Below, piece after piece: positions 10,052 to 20,276 of a stretch of 64,000 bases of DNA; position 1 is the stretch's first letter, and each line of letters starts with the position of its first letter. Below the pieces are notes generated by a model. The model ran no database searches and was not told where the DNA came from. It saw only the letters and a list, made by a program, of their open reading frames with translations. Both the position numbers and the translations under genes were made by a program. Where the stretch lies: the NCBI GenBank assembly GCA_029259635.1, contig JAJDEU010000034.1:1-64000 (forward strand), given 5' to 3'. Origin of the DNA: Planctomycetota bacterium. Its GTDB lineage: Bacteria; Planctomycetota; UBA1135; GCA-002686595.

Positions 10052-10255
10052 TTTCGTTTCTAAGCCGCGTCTCGAAGTTGCGGCATTCCCGCTCGCGCGA
10101 TCTTCCCATGCTCGGAAATGAGCCTTACGTTCTCTTGCCCCATCTTGGCAGGATTTGAAACACAAAAGTTGGCGAAGAGTTGCGCAGGGGGTTCCGTCGT
10201 TGCACACGGCTACGATGGCATGCGCGAAGATCGCACGAACGGCTTCAGCTTCACC

Positions 10256-12109
10256 ATGAAGACTCCTCTACTTGCAGTTCTGGCTTTGTGCCTCCACGGC
10301 TTTTCAACTCCAGACGTCGAGCGTCCAGACGCCAAGCGCCCGAATATCCTCCTTGTCATCGCCGACGACGTTGGCATCGAGATGCTTCGGCCCTACGGAA
10401 CGGGGAAAGGCTTTGCCAAGACTCCGACGATCAACTCACTGGCCAAGCGTTCGGTGATCTTTAGGAATGCCTGGAGCTCACCTGTCTGCTCGCCGACTCG
10501 GGCATGCATTCAGACCGGGCGCTTCGGATTTCGAACAGGCGTCGGAATGACGGTCAAGAACACGGTGAACTTCGACGGGCTCCAGTCATCGGAGGTGATC
10601 CTGCCGGAGATGTTGGACGCCGGGACGGATCGCACTTATCAGCACGCGCTCTTCGGTAAGTGGCACCTCAACCACTCGAGCGCCAAGGATAAATCTGGAG
10701 CGCCGACAGGTGCGGACGTCGTTCGCGTACAGGGCTACGGTCACTTCGAAGGCATCATCCACAACATTGTTGCGCCTGATTCCTACTTCGACTGGCCCAA
10801 GGTCACGAACGGTGTCAGCAGTCGAAGCGGGCAGTACGCAACGACGGCAACGGTGGATGACTTTTTGGCCTGGCGATCCACTGTGAAGGAGCCGTACTTC
10901 GCAGTCATTTCGTTCAATGCTCCCCATGCGCCTTTGCACACGCCGCCGTCCGGGTTGTTCAGCATCGACTTGTCCGGCTCACTGTCACCCAAGGTGAACC
11001 CGCGGGACTATTACAAGGCCATGCTGGAGGCGCTCGACACGGAGCTCGGTCGGCTTCTTGATGGCATATCATCCGAACTCGACAACACATCCATCATCTT
11101 CATGGGCGACAACGGCACACCCGGTCTGATCGTCAGCACCGATCCGAACGCCATCGTTCCAGCCGGTCATGAAAAGGGCACGGTCTATCAGGGAGGGGTG
11201 AACGTGCCGCTCATGATTTCCGGGCCGACTGTAGAGGCTGCTGGTTCGGAATGCTCCGGATTGGTTCATGCCGTCGATATCTTTGCGACGGTTGCGGACC
11301 TTGCGGGAGTGAATCTTCTGGACCCGACCGTGTTCCCCGCGAATCGAAAGCTCGATTCGATCAGCCTCGTTCCGTACCTCAAGGATTCTTCACTCAGGTC
11401 CGTGCGGCGAGTCAACTTCACCGAGAAGTTCTACGAGAACACTCGCGCGGGCGCGCAAGTTGACGAGGAGCAGTTGACTCGACCTCCTTTTTGTCAGCAA
11501 TCCGTCGAGTTGACGGCCTCATCAGAGGGACCAACGCTCTCCATGTGCGGGCAAGCCATGGTCGAGCGCACAAACAACACCGCGACAATTCGAATTACCA
11601 ACGCCCCTCCGGGTGCGAGGGTCTTCCTGCTCGCGGGCGGGAACAAGCCCTCGCCGAATCCGCTCTACGACAATCTGGTCACGCTTTCGCCCAAGCCCAT
11701 GGCCAAGCTTGTGACTTCTACCGGCAAGGTCAACGTCAAGAAAGCCTTCACCGCGAACGCCGAGGGCACTTTCGAGTTGGCAGGAATTGTTCATCAAGTC
11801 TCCAACCCGACGGACTACTTTCTGCAAGCAGCTGTCCAAGACCCGATCACCAAACGTTGGGCCATTACGAATGCGGTTCAGGTAAACCAAACCATCAACG
11901 CCAAGGGAATCGTCAGCGCCGATGGCTACAAACTCGTCGCCCAGATCAGCGGAGGTCCAACGGAGCTCTACTTCTTGCCGGCGGATCCAAACGAGTTGAA
12001 CGACCTGCTCGGCGGGGGAGTGGAATCTCTCAACGCATCTGAACGCGAGGCCTACAAGGGGCTGAGGCATGAACTTCGAATGTTGCTGAAGAGCGCCGAG
12101 CGGAAATAG
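10256..12109 (+). CDS. Secreted type I sulfatase with inserted C-terminal domain
   Basis: The 617-residue product has a signal peptide and then the sulfatase core RPNILLVIADDVG. The catalytic signature is CSPTR at Cys78, the residue that formylglycine-generating enzyme would convert. GKWHLNH and MGDNGTP supply further substrate and metal contacts. After the core, a beta-rich segment of about 160 residues (from CGQAMVERTNNTATIRITN) is inserted before the closing subdomain YKLVAQISGGPTELYFLPADP. The enzyme should hydrolyse sulfate esters outside the cytoplasm, probably from sulfated polysaccharide; the substrate is unknown. An upstream in-frame ATG at 10118 would bury the signal peptide, so I prefer 10256. 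A close paralogue lies at 18432. Confidence 0.88.
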   Translation: MKTPLLAVLALCLHGFSTPDVERPDAKRPNILLVIADDVGIEMLRPYGTGKGFAKTPTINSLAKRSVIFRNAWSSPVCSPTRACIQTGRFGFRTGVGMTVKNTVNFDGLQSSEVILPEMLDAGTDRTYQHALFGKWHLNHSSAKDKSGAPTGADVVRVQGYGHFEGIIHNIVAPDSYFDWPKVTNGVSSRSGQYATTATVDDFLAWRSTVKEPYFAVISFNAPHAPLHTPPSGLFSIDLSGSLSPKVNPRDYYKAMLEALDTELGRLLDGISSELDNTSIIFMGDNGTPGLIVSTDPNAIVPAGHEKGTVYQGGVNVPLMISGPTVEAAGSECSGLVHAVDIFATVADLAGVNLLDPTVFPANRKLDSISLVPYLKDSSLRSVRRVNFTEKFYENTRAGAQVDEEQLTRPPFCQQSVELTASSEGPTLSMCGQAMVERTNNTATIRITNAPPGARVFLLAGGNKPSPNPLYDNLVTLSPKPMAKLVTSTGKVNVKKAFTANAEGTFELAGIVHQVSNPTDYFLQAAVQDPITKRWAITNAVQVNQTINAKGIVSADGYKLVAQISGGPTELYFLPADPNELNDLLGGGVESLNASEREAYKGLRHELRMLLKSAERK

Positions 12110-12340
12110 TCTCAGTTGTAGATCCCGTTAGAGTCACGCACGCTTCCTGACGTCCGCATCCATCAGTTTCAATGCACTCTGATAGTGCACAGACTTGGGC
12201 GACCGCGATGTTCGTAATGTGGAATCTAGGCCCCACGCAAATCCGGTGAGCATCGCTTTCGAAATGCATAGGCGATCTCTATACGGTCAAGGTATGGGTA
12301 GTGGCTGTGGGTCCAATTCAAATCGCCCAGCATCGCCTAC

Positions 12341-15088
12341 TTAATTGCGAGTGCACTCGACGATCTGCAGACCGGGAATGTCGCGAACCACGAATTCCGT
12401 CTCGCCAAAAGCCAAGGGGGTTCTCTCGACGACCACTCTGTAGCTACCCGTGCCGAGCGCGACCCGAAACGCCCGGACGCCACCGCGCGACGGTATGACG
12501 ATCTCCCTCGCAATCGCGCTCCCGAACATGCTCCCGATTACGATCGGCTCCAGTGGATTGTCGTTCTCCGAAAGCACCGGTTCGACTCGCACGAAGGCCT
12601 CCGAGTAGAGCCGGCTATCCTCGAAGCCGTGCAGACGGATCTCGACATCTCGCCACGGTGAGACTTCGATGGCGTTGACTTCGTCGGGCTTCCATTGCTC
12701 GATGCGGAGGCGTTGCAATCCATCGATCCACCTACCGGCTCGATCTAGAGTCATCCGAAGCCACACAGACTGCCCGGCGTTCAATTCCGCTGAAGTGGCG
12801 AACCTTCCTTCGTCGTCGACACTCGTACCCCACGAAGGCTCGCCTCCCGGGATGATCAATCTGCAGGGACCTTGCACCGGCGAACCGTCCGGACGAATGA
12901 GTTTTCCCTGTACGGTGGGGGTGCGAACGAATGGAACATCACCGAGGTCAATCTCATTGCCAGAGATCGGCATGGACACGGTCGAGTCCAGGTCCTCGAA
13001 GCCTAATTTGCTGAAGGAAACAGCTACCGAGTCTCCGACAGGAAGTCTTCTGAAGAAGCGTCCCGCCGAATCCGACTCGTGGCCATTGAAGTAATTGCGC
13101 CCGTAGACGGGGTCCCCGACCGAGACGGCGCGAATGGGAGCACCGCTCACAGAGTCGACGACTCGACCACGCATGATGACCGTCTCAACAACGGCTGCAG
13201 CTTTCCGTCTGTGGCCTCTCAGTGGTTCCGCGTCCTCGGTCGGAAGCTCAGGGAGAGGCGGCACCGCTACAGTGTGACGTTCGGGACCTGGCTCGATAGG
13301 TCCGAGTTCTAGCTCGAGGTCTTTCGGTCGACCGGGAAGGTCGGACACGTAGACCCAATACTCTCCTGGCTCCTGCACCGGCATGTCGAGCTCGAAAGTC
13401 TCGCCCACGTCCGCGTACGCCCAGTTCGAGAAATCACTCCCCGAACCGCAGCAGGGAACGAACCGTTCCCAGGGCGTTCCTTTCTGGCTCGCGCGAGCTG
13501 CCGCGCGCTGAACTGGATTCAGCTTGCACACCACGACATCGACAATTGCCGATCGATCTGGGCTTCCGAAGCGGCTCGTCGGCAGGGTCACTGCGCGCAG
13601 GTCTTGTGCCGGAATACTCACAGAAAGTCGCACTTGCGGAAAGGGCTGGAGCTTGAGCTCTATTCGCTTGCCATCTTTCGGTAGCGCGGATCCAAGCACA
13701 GCCGCGGGGAGCCAGCCGGTCATGAACACTCGCAAGCGCTCCAAATGCTCGCGAGAAAACACGAGCGGAATGCGAAAGACACCATCGGCATCGGCGACGA
13801 GCTCCATCAATTGCCGATCTCCGCCTCTACGCTCTAGCTGAAACCGCGCGCCCCATGAGCGCTCATAGCGAACTCCCATCGGCCTGGTCTTGCCCCAGCC
13901 AAAAAGCTGCTCCGGCTCCACTATGCGTCGGCTATCGCCGTCGACAAGCACCACCTCAAGCACTTCGTCACGACCAACACTCCACTCAAGTTTGTCGGCT
14001 CGAGCTCCAGGGGGAACGTGCGGTAGTTGGATGACCTTTCGCACGCCGGTTCGAGTCCAAACAAGCGCATTCGTCGGTTTGCGCTGAGTGAAGACGAACG
14101 AACCATCCTCTTCGGTCAGCACCTCGTTCTCTAGACGTTGAAAACCAGGCGCTCCTGGTCGAACACGCAGGCCGGTTCCAGGCTTGTCCAAGCTGCGCGC
14201 ATCGACGGAGCGGAGCCTTCGCGGATGGGTGCTGAGCAGGGCGCCGGGGACTCCAACTCCGTTGGCATCGACAAGACGCCCCGAGTAAGTCGCCGGCCGC
14301 GGAATAACAATCTCGCCAAGATCGACCGTTTCGTTTCCGAGCACAAAGTATCGAGGCTCGTGGTCGAATCGCGACTCGTTGACTGAGGGACCGAAGGACA
14401 ACTCGACGGGTCTAAGAGTCTTCCACCTGTAATCAGCGCGAGAGAAAAAACTATCAGCAAGGCTGGTCACCTGGCCCACTGCAAATGAGCCATCTTCGGC
14501 AGTGGTGGCCACCGGGATTCCCACACCCTCTTCTGCGACCTTAGCAAGGGCATCCGCGACCGTGGCCATGAGATCAATCTCAAGACCGGAGACAGGCGCG
14601 CCGCTATCGTCGATCACGCGTCCTTTGATCGCGCCCCCTCGGCCTAACCGAAGCTCGGCCGTAACACTCTCCTCGTCCCCGAGCGTCAGTGCCGTGAGCC
14701 CCGGCGCGCGGCCGCCGCTCCGCAGTGTTTCGATTCGAAGCCACAGCGTGTCTCGTGGCACTTCGAATGATGATCGACCGTCAATATTCGTAACGCCCGC
14801 CGCCAGTGGTGAATCATCGAGGGCACTCTTGTACGCGATCCAGCGAGCGCTTGGCACCGGCTTTCCATCATCAAGAATGACGCGGAGATGAACGATCGTC
14901 GACGCGAGGTCCTCGCCAGCGAGCGCTTTGGGCGGCTCTTCGACCTGGGTCACAGGAACGGATTGAACCAGCGAACTCCCGGCGGCCATCGACGGGGAAA
15001 CGATCGATAGAATCATCCCGAAGAGACTCGGAAGGATAATGGCTACCGCGGCTACGGTTGAGCCGCTAACTCTTGATGCCTTTACCAT
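12341..15088 (-). CDS. Large exported protein with carboxypeptidase-regulatory-like domains
   Basis: This 915-residue protein has an N-terminal membrane or signal segment (about residues 11-36) and then a chain of beta-sandwich modules. Several match the carboxypeptidase regulatory-like pattern, for example GGAIKGRVIDDSGAPVSGLE, a second at YSGRLVDANGVGVPGALL, and others at IMRGRVVDSVSGAPIRAVSV and VQGKLIRPDGSPVQGPC. No catalytic motif is visible. The product is probably periplasmic or surface-located and structural or binding in role. On the minus strand an AGGAG lies 14 bases upstream of the ATG, a rather wide spacing. The gene runs convergently with the sulfatase at 10256, and 231 bases separate their ends. 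Confidence 0.7.
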   Translation of the reverse strand: MVKASRVSGSTVAAVAIILPSLFGMILSIVSPSMAAGSSLVQSVPVTQVEEPPKALAGEDLASTIVHLRVILDDGKPVPSARWIAYKSALDDSPLAAGVTNIDGRSSFEVPRDTLWLRIETLRSGGRAPGLTALTLGDEESVTAELRLGRGGAIKGRVIDDSGAPVSGLEIDLMATVADALAKVAEEGVGIPVATTAEDGSFAVGQVTSLADSFFSRADYRWKTLRPVELSFGPSVNESRFDHEPRYFVLGNETVDLGEIVIPRPATYSGRLVDANGVGVPGALLSTHPRRLRSVDARSLDKPGTGLRVRPGAPGFQRLENEVLTEEDGSFVFTQRKPTNALVWTRTGVRKVIQLPHVPPGARADKLEWSVGRDEVLEVVLVDGDSRRIVEPEQLFGWGKTRPMGVRYERSWGARFQLERRGGDRQLMELVADADGVFRIPLVFSREHLERLRVFMTGWLPAAVLGSALPKDGKRIELKLQPFPQVRLSVSIPAQDLRAVTLPTSRFGSPDRSAIVDVVVCKLNPVQRAAARASQKGTPWERFVPCCGSGSDFSNWAYADVGETFELDMPVQEPGEYWVYVSDLPGRPKDLELELGPIEPGPERHTVAVPPLPELPTEDAEPLRGHRRKAAAVVETVIMRGRVVDSVSGAPIRAVSVGDPVYGRNYFNGHESDSAGRFFRRLPVGDSVAVSFSKLGFEDLDSTVSMPISGNEIDLGDVPFVRTPTVQGKLIRPDGSPVQGPCRLIIPGGEPSWGTSVDDEGRFATSAELNAGQSVWLRMTLDRAGRWIDGLQRLRIEQWKPDEVNAIEVSPWRDVEIRLHGFEDSRLYSEAFVRVEPVLSENDNPLEPIVIGSMFGSAIAREIVIPSRGGVRAFRVALGTGSYRVVVERTPLAFGETEFVVRDIPGLQIVECTRN

Positions 15089-15369
15089 GATGAAGTTACG
15101 TGCTCCTCTACCCTAACAGCCAGGCGGCACTAGCAGGCCAGTGAGGAGTGGCCTTCCCAGCCGAGTTCGACCCTCGTCATGCGGGCCTCCTGCCCGCCTC
15201 GCTAACGCGAACATGAACCTCGGAATCTGTCGTCCGAAGAAGCTTAGTGAGCTCTTGAAACGCGTCGGGAACGATACGGTCGAAATGCTCAATGGTATCG
15301 GGCACACGAAGTTTGGGCCGAGTAGGAACTTTTAGCCAATCACGTCACTACGCGCGGAACCAAGGCTCG

Positions 15370-16026
15370 TTATTCGGCGAGCAACATCTCGATCGCCTGT
15401 TCGAGCGCGCGGAAGTCCGCATCGCAGAGCTCGTGTTGCGTGTCACTCGAGCGGTGAAGTTCGGGTCCCGGGTGGACGAAACGTACGAATCCGTTCTGGT
15501 CGCATAGAAAGCTCGCACTAGTCGCGCTTCGCGAGCCGGTCTCGAGCCAGAGTTCCTTGAGCAGGTTCCAGTTCAGGTCCGTGGTGACTCGGCCGTGATA
15601 GCCGCGCGCTGCGGCGGCCTCACGGATGGTCGCCATCGGTATCTCGACGGACGTAATCGGTGGCTTGGGGTGGAACACGGCGATCGTCTCAAGACCGCGA
15701 TCCGCGTAGGCCAACCGCAGCTCTTCGATTGCAGGCAGGGAAGCCACGCAGAAGGGGCACTTGTCAGTCCACCATCGATACAGCGTCACGCGGGGCGCGA
15801 TGCCGGACGAGTCGAGTCCGCGCTCTAGACCACTCGGAAGCGCTGTGCCGAGTAGGTCGGCTCCGGCGCGCGGTGCGGGCATCGTTAACTCGGTGGCCGG
15901 ATCGCCGTCGGTGTCCACGGGCGTGTTCGGACCGGGCACTTCGGCATCGGTCCGCGTGTTGCATCCGATGAGAACGGGGAAGAGAGGGAGCCATCCCATG
16001 ACAACGGTTACGAGACGTAAGCACAT
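15370..16026 (-). CDS. Thioredoxin-like (TlpA-type) lipoprotein with CPFC active site
   Basis: The 218-residue product starts with a lipoprotein signal whose lipobox is VLIGC (Cys22). A thioredoxin-fold domain follows with the redox motif WWTDKCPFC (Cys90 and Cys93), the usual place for TlpA or peroxiredoxin-like proteins. The later segment ETIAVFHPKPP fits the beta3 strand. The CPFC pair suggests an isomerase- or reductase-like role on exported proteins; TlpA proteins often serve cytochrome c maturation, which would suit the multihaem protein at 3434, but that link is inference. I chose the ATG at 16026 because it places the lipobox correctly; a longer in-frame start at 16194 would not. Confidence 0.75.
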   Translation of the reverse strand: MCLRLVTVVMGWLPLFPVLIGCNTRTDAEVPGPNTPVDTDGDPATELTMPAPRAGADLLGTALPSGLERGLDSSGIAPRVTLYRWWTDKCPFCVASLPAIEELRLAYADRGLETIAVFHPKPPITSVEIPMATIREAAAARGYHGRVTTDLNWNLLKELWLETGSRSATSASFLCDQNGFVRFVHPGPELHRSSDTQHELCDADFRALEQAIEMLLAE

Positions 16027-16372
16027 GCACGTCGGTATAGCATGCGGCCGAGTCGATGTCTCCGCAAAGACGACAGTCCGGCGATTCGGGGCGTTGGTGA
16101 GGATTACGGGAGCGCATGCTCGGCTGTAGCGGGTTGACGATAGGGGAAGGGGACCCGCACTTGCCCACCAAGAAATCAATGATGCGCGAGTCATCTGAAC
16201 TCACCCGTGGGGAAAATCGCAAGGATGAAGTGATCAACAGTTAGAGGGCCTTTCCGGTTCGAAGCAAACCGAAGTACATGGCGACGTGTCTTTCACGAAA
16301 AGCTCGCCTTTGTACCGGAACCCATTTCGCTCTGATTTGTTCATCCGTTCCTTCCGGCCTAGGAGTTACAAA

Positions 16373-17911
16373 ATGATCCCGTCAGCAATCGTGTTCAGTC
16401 TGATTCCACTTGTCCTTCCAACTCACATGTTGTTGGGGGAGCCAGTACACGATGGTGGAGCACGTGATCCGCGCCAACAGCCCCTTACACTCGAAGACGC
16501 TCTTTTCGTCATTCCAGGAGTCACCGGTCGCATTCTTTTGGTCGGCGACCTCGATGGAGATTGCCACCCCGACTTGATGGCGGAGTGTGGCGGCAACGTG
16601 TGGGTCGACAAAGAGGCTCCCGCGCGCATCGAAGCCTTCTCTGCGATCGACGGCCGCAGGATTAGGACGCTCTGGTCGGCAACCGCAGGTGGGTCCATGC
16701 AGTTCGATTGGGACGCGGGGGGCGACCTCGATGGTGATGGAATATCAGATTTGATCATCGGCTTGCCGCATAGCTCCGAATATGAAGAGCGTGCAGGCAA
16801 GGTGCTCATCATCTCAGGAGCGAACGGCGAGCTTCTCCGTGAAGTTCGCGGCTCATTCGCTCAAGAGCATTTCGGTTACACGGTCGCGTTCTTAGATGAT
16901 CTCGATGATGACCATCTTGCGGAGTACGCCATTGGTGCACCGGCGTGTGATCCCGTTCCCCTGAACGTTTCGTATGACAACGTCGCGGGATTCTCGTCAT
17001 GGCACACGAACGAGACGGACGAATACTACGTGACCATGAAAGACGGAAGCAAAGTCACGCAGGAGGAGTTTTGGCAGAAAGGCATGGATTCGCGATCGAA
17101 CCGCCCAGGGTCCGCCTACGTCTACTCAGGAAAAACCGGCGAAGGAAGATGGAGAATGGAAGGCAATACCAATGGCCACGCCTTTGCATCGCGAATGAAA
17201 AATGCAGGTGATGTCGACCGCGATGGTTGGCGAGATTTGCTTATCGCTCCGGACAATCGATCGCCCGACCCCGTAATGCTCGTCTCCGGTGGAACCGGTC
17301 AAGTGATTAACAGCCTCATCAATCGCGGCGGAGGATTTGGTTCTGCCGGTGATGTAGACGGTGATTTAAGTTGTGACATCTTCGTTGCGCCCTTGGGCGA
17401 CCAGCGCACCAGGCACGACGGCACAACCTCGATCCTTTCCCACATTAAAGGGACGACTCTGCTTACGTTGAAGTTTGCCGACTACTGGTCCAAGTACTCA
17501 ACGGCCGTTGCATTGGGTGATGTCGATGGGGACGGAACGCCCGATTTTCTCATGGGCGAACCCGATTTTCACATCCGCGGCCCGGACGGGCCAGGCATCG
17601 CGACTCAGCCTGTGCCATCCGTTGTTCGAGACCTCACGCTTGAGGAAGCCCTTAAGATCCCTACGAATCCATGGAACAGCTTTAACTTAGAATCTGGAAC
17701 TGCTTGGATTTACTCCGGCAAAACGCAGCGCGTAATATTTGGTGTCTGGGGGAGACCCGGAACTGCTGACGGAATTGGACTTCACGGTGCAGCACTTCCC
17801 GATCTAAATCGAGACGGTCTTCCTGAAATCATCGTAGTAGGGTCCAACGCGGCTTATGTGTTCGCCGGTCCGGGGCCAGCCCTCAGCGAAAACTCCACGC
17901 ACACTCACTAG
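16373..17911 (+). CDS. Secreted FG-GAP (integrin alpha-type) beta-propeller protein
   Basis: The 512-residue product has a signal peptide (MIPSAIVFSLIPLVLPTHML) and seven calcium-binding FG-GAP-type motifs: DLDGDCHPDL, DLDGDGISDL, DLDDDHLAEY, DVDRDGWRDL, DVDGDLSCDI, DVDGDGTPDF and DLNRDGLPEI. Seven copies match the seven blades of an integrin-type propeller, so the whole protein is probably a single propeller that binds a ligand outside the cell. The ATG at 16373 has AGGAG at 16361-16365, which decides it over an earlier in-frame ATG at 16286. Its stop codon lies inside the left copy of the island's direct repeat. Confidence 0.8.
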   Translation: MIPSAIVFSLIPLVLPTHMLLGEPVHDGGARDPRQQPLTLEDALFVIPGVTGRILLVGDLDGDCHPDLMAECGGNVWVDKEAPARIEAFSAIDGRRIRTLWSATAGGSMQFDWDAGGDLDGDGISDLIIGLPHSSEYEERAGKVLIISGANGELLREVRGSFAQEHFGYTVAFLDDLDDDHLAEYAIGAPACDPVPLNVSYDNVAGFSSWHTNETDEYYVTMKDGSKVTQEEFWQKGMDSRSNRPGSAYVYSGKTGEGRWRMEGNTNGHAFASRMKNAGDVDRDGWRDLLIAPDNRSPDPVMLVSGGTGQVINSLINRGGGFGSAGDVDGDLSCDIFVAPLGDQRTRHDGTTSILSHIKGTTLLTLKFADYWSKYSTAVALGDVDGDGTPDFLMGEPDFHIRGPDGPGIATQPVPSVVRDLTLEEALKIPTNPWNSFNLESGTAWIYSGKTQRVIFGVWGRPGTADGIGLHGAALPDLNRDGLPEIIVVGSNAAYVFAGPGPALSENSTHTH

Positions 17912-17990
17912 CGTCAGTACGACCTTACGTCGCCGCCTGATTCCACCCGCTCAACAGGGCTTTCCGACCCCAGAGCTTGGTGGCTCCCCA
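17908..17990. repeat. Left copy of island-flanking direct repeat (attL-like)
   Basis: From CTAGCGTCAGTAC to GGTGGCTCCCC this stretch aligns base for base, with scattered mismatches, to 46913-46995. Shared blocks include CCTTACGTCGCCGCCTG and CCCGCTCAACAGGGC. The right end TGGCTCCCC equals the last bases of the tRNA-Asn gene (3' CCA and acceptor strand) at 46986. This is the expected mark of an element integrated at that tRNA. The match covers about 74 bp beyond the tRNA, longer than many att cores. Confidence 0.7.
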
Positions 17991-18431
17991 AACTCGAGTT
18001 AAACGCGAACTCGGCTCTCTGTAGAGAATCGGGCTTCACGATGTCACCAGGGCGGTTTCTATTTTCGCAGCGCGTATGGAGTGGTACCACTCAGGGTGCA
18101 AACTAAAACTTAAGTGGGGTACCAAGCGGGACTCGAACTTTCCAAGAACAACGACTTGATGATCCGATCAACTGGAAACGGACCAGCTTCCCTGACTCGA
18201 TAATTCGAGCGACAGCGAGCCCCACAATCTGTCGCTCCTCGCCAGATGTTTTGCGAGTTGCGTCAACCTTACGGGTCGCCTTCCAATCGAGCAGCGGCAC
18301 GGATTCCCAATAAGTAGAAACGGGGCGGCCTAGTTACAATCATCCGCTACTCATTTCCTCTCGCCGCTAGAGTGTCTCTGAAACGGTAGCCGCCTCCGCC
18401 TCGCAGCTACGCTCACCGATACCGATCAAAC
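17991..18431. other. Left island edge, no gene, tRNA-like fragment
   Basis: I see no credible gene. On the minus strand a stretch around 18110-18150 reads like the 3' third of a tRNA (AGTTCGAGTCCCGC then ACCCCA). Its T-stem does not pair well, so at best it is a decayed tRNA fragment, possibly left by earlier integration. The promoter of the sulfatase at 18432 should lie near 18400. Confidence 0.35.
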
Positions 18432-20276
18432 ATGAACGCTATTCCGCTGTGCGCTCTTCTTGTCGCATTCATTCCTGCTCGCCCGTCGATCGAATCCGAA
18501 CCGCAGCGGCCAAATATTCTGCTCATCATCGCAGACGATCTCGGCACCGACATGCTTCGCCCGTACAAGATTGGAAAGGACATTCCAAAGACTCCAAACT
18601 TGGATGCGCTCGCGGAATCTTCGGTTCTCTTTCGCAATGCTTGGAGTTCGCCTATGTGCTCTCCAACGAGAGCATGCATTCAGACGGGGCGATTAGGGAT
18701 GCGGACGGGCATCGGCGAATTAGTCAAAGACACGCCCGCCTACGACGGGCTCGCAGCCTCGGAAATAATTATTCCAGAGCTGCTAGATAGCGCGACGGAC
18801 AAGGCCTACGAGCACGCCTACTTCGGGAAATGGCATCTCAATCACATCAGTGCTCCCGATGCCTCCGGTGCTCCGAGAGGGCCGGATGTTGCCCGCATTC
18901 AGGGCTACAACCATCACGAGGGAACGATTCATAACATCAAAGGGAGGAACAGCTATTTTAATTGGCCAAAGGTTAGTAACGGCGTAATCACAAAGAGCAC
19001 GGTCTACGCGACGACGGCTACCGTTGATGATTTTCTCGCTTGGAAAGCGCAGGTAGAAAAGCCGTATTTTGCGGTTCTCGCATTCCACGCGCCGCACACG
19101 CCGCTTCACGCTCCGCCCGACGAATTGCATAGCGTTACCCTCGTTTCCTCCAGCAATCCGCGTCCGTTCTTCAAAGCGATGGTTGAGGCGTTGGACACGG
19201 AGATCGGACGACTGCTGAATTCTCTGGCGCCCTCACTCTCGAATACCACCGTCATTTTCATGTCGGATAACGGCACGCCGCGCGAGATAATAAAAGCGGA
19301 TCCGAAAGCAACCCTTCCTGAAGATCACGCCAAAGGGACTACCTACGAGGGCGGAGTGAATGTGCCGTTGTATATCTCGGGAGCTGGTGTAAATGCCCCG
19401 GGAACGGAGTGCACAGCGCTCGTTCACGCCGTTGATATTTTTGCAACTGTGGCTGATCTCGCTGGAGTAGATCTCGATAACAAAGAGAACTATCCGACCG
19501 ACCGAATTCTCGATTCGAAAACGCTTGTTCCTTTCCTGAAGGATCCAACTCATCCCTCTCTTCGTCAGATTAACTATACGGAGAAGTTCTTCAACAACAC
19601 CGTCGAGGCAGCGCAGGTCGATCCAACTCAAGTCGGGCCCGGACCCATCTGCCAACCGACCGCTGAATCGTTCGGTACGGAATCGGGACCCGTGCTAAGT
19701 ATGTGCGGTCAGGCGCTCGTAAAGAACTCGGACAATGAAACGACGATTCTCCTCACAAATGCTCCAGCGAGTGCAGAGGCCTTTGTCTTGATGGGAGGAT
19801 TGAATCCGGGTCCGAATCCCAAATTCGGCGGATTGACCACCGCGATTGGCAATACATTTTCACGTCTCTACACCAAACTAGGAAACTTCAAACTCAAGAA
19901 GCCTTTCACAACTGATAAGAATGGGACGCTCGAAATTCGGGGCGTTTACCACCAGCAGTCAACCGCGACGAGCTTCCACATGCAGTTCGTCATTCAAGAT
20001 CCCGACACAAACGAGTGGATGGTCAGCAACACTTTGAACGTCACCCAAACCACCAACGTGAAGGCTGTAGTGAATCTTGATGGCTACAAATTGATATCTC
20101 ACATTAGTGGCGGGCCGTCAGAGCTTTACCACCTTCCGACTGACCCCCGAGAACTGACGGATCTTTTGGAGAACGGCGCTGATGCTCTCGAGGAATCGGT
20201 AAGCGTCGCATACGAAGACCTCCGCACTGCGATTGACCGCCAGTTGAAAACAGCTGTGGCCCCGCAGAAGAAGTGA
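18432..20276 (+). CDS. Secreted type I sulfatase, paralogue of the gene at 10256
   Basis: The 614-residue product has a short signal peptide and the same architecture as the sulfatase at 10256, with well over half of the aligned residues identical by eye. The catalytic motif is CSPTR (Cys76). GKWHLNH, YATTATVDDFLAW and MSDNGTP are also conserved. The same beta-rich insert (from CGQALVKNSDNETTILLTN) precedes the closing subdomain YKLISHISGGPSELYHLPTDP. It should need formylglycine modification and act on exported sulfate esters. This copy lies just inside the island repeat, while its paralogue lies outside. Its third codon positions appear less GC-rich than in the outside copy. Confidence 0.88.
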   Translation: MNAIPLCALLVAFIPARPSIESEPQRPNILLIIADDLGTDMLRPYKIGKDIPKTPNLDALAESSVLFRNAWSSPMCSPTRACIQTGRLGMRTGIGELVKDTPAYDGLAASEIIIPELLDSATDKAYEHAYFGKWHLNHISAPDASGAPRGPDVARIQGYNHHEGTIHNIKGRNSYFNWPKVSNGVITKSTVYATTATVDDFLAWKAQVEKPYFAVLAFHAPHTPLHAPPDELHSVTLVSSSNPRPFFKAMVEALDTEIGRLLNSLAPSLSNTTVIFMSDNGTPREIIKADPKATLPEDHAKGTTYEGGVNVPLYISGAGVNAPGTECTALVHAVDIFATVADLAGVDLDNKENYPTDRILDSKTLVPFLKDPTHPSLRQINYTEKFFNNTVEAAQVDPTQVGPGPICQPTAESFGTESGPVLSMCGQALVKNSDNETTILLTNAPASAEAFVLMGGLNPGPNPKFGGLTTAIGNTFSRLYTKLGNFKLKKPFTTDKNGTLEIRGVYHQQSTATSFHMQFVIQDPDTNEWMVSNTLNVTQTTNVKAVVNLDGYKLISHISGGPSELYHLPTDPRELTDLLENGADALEESVSVAYEDLRTAIDRQLKTAVAPQKK

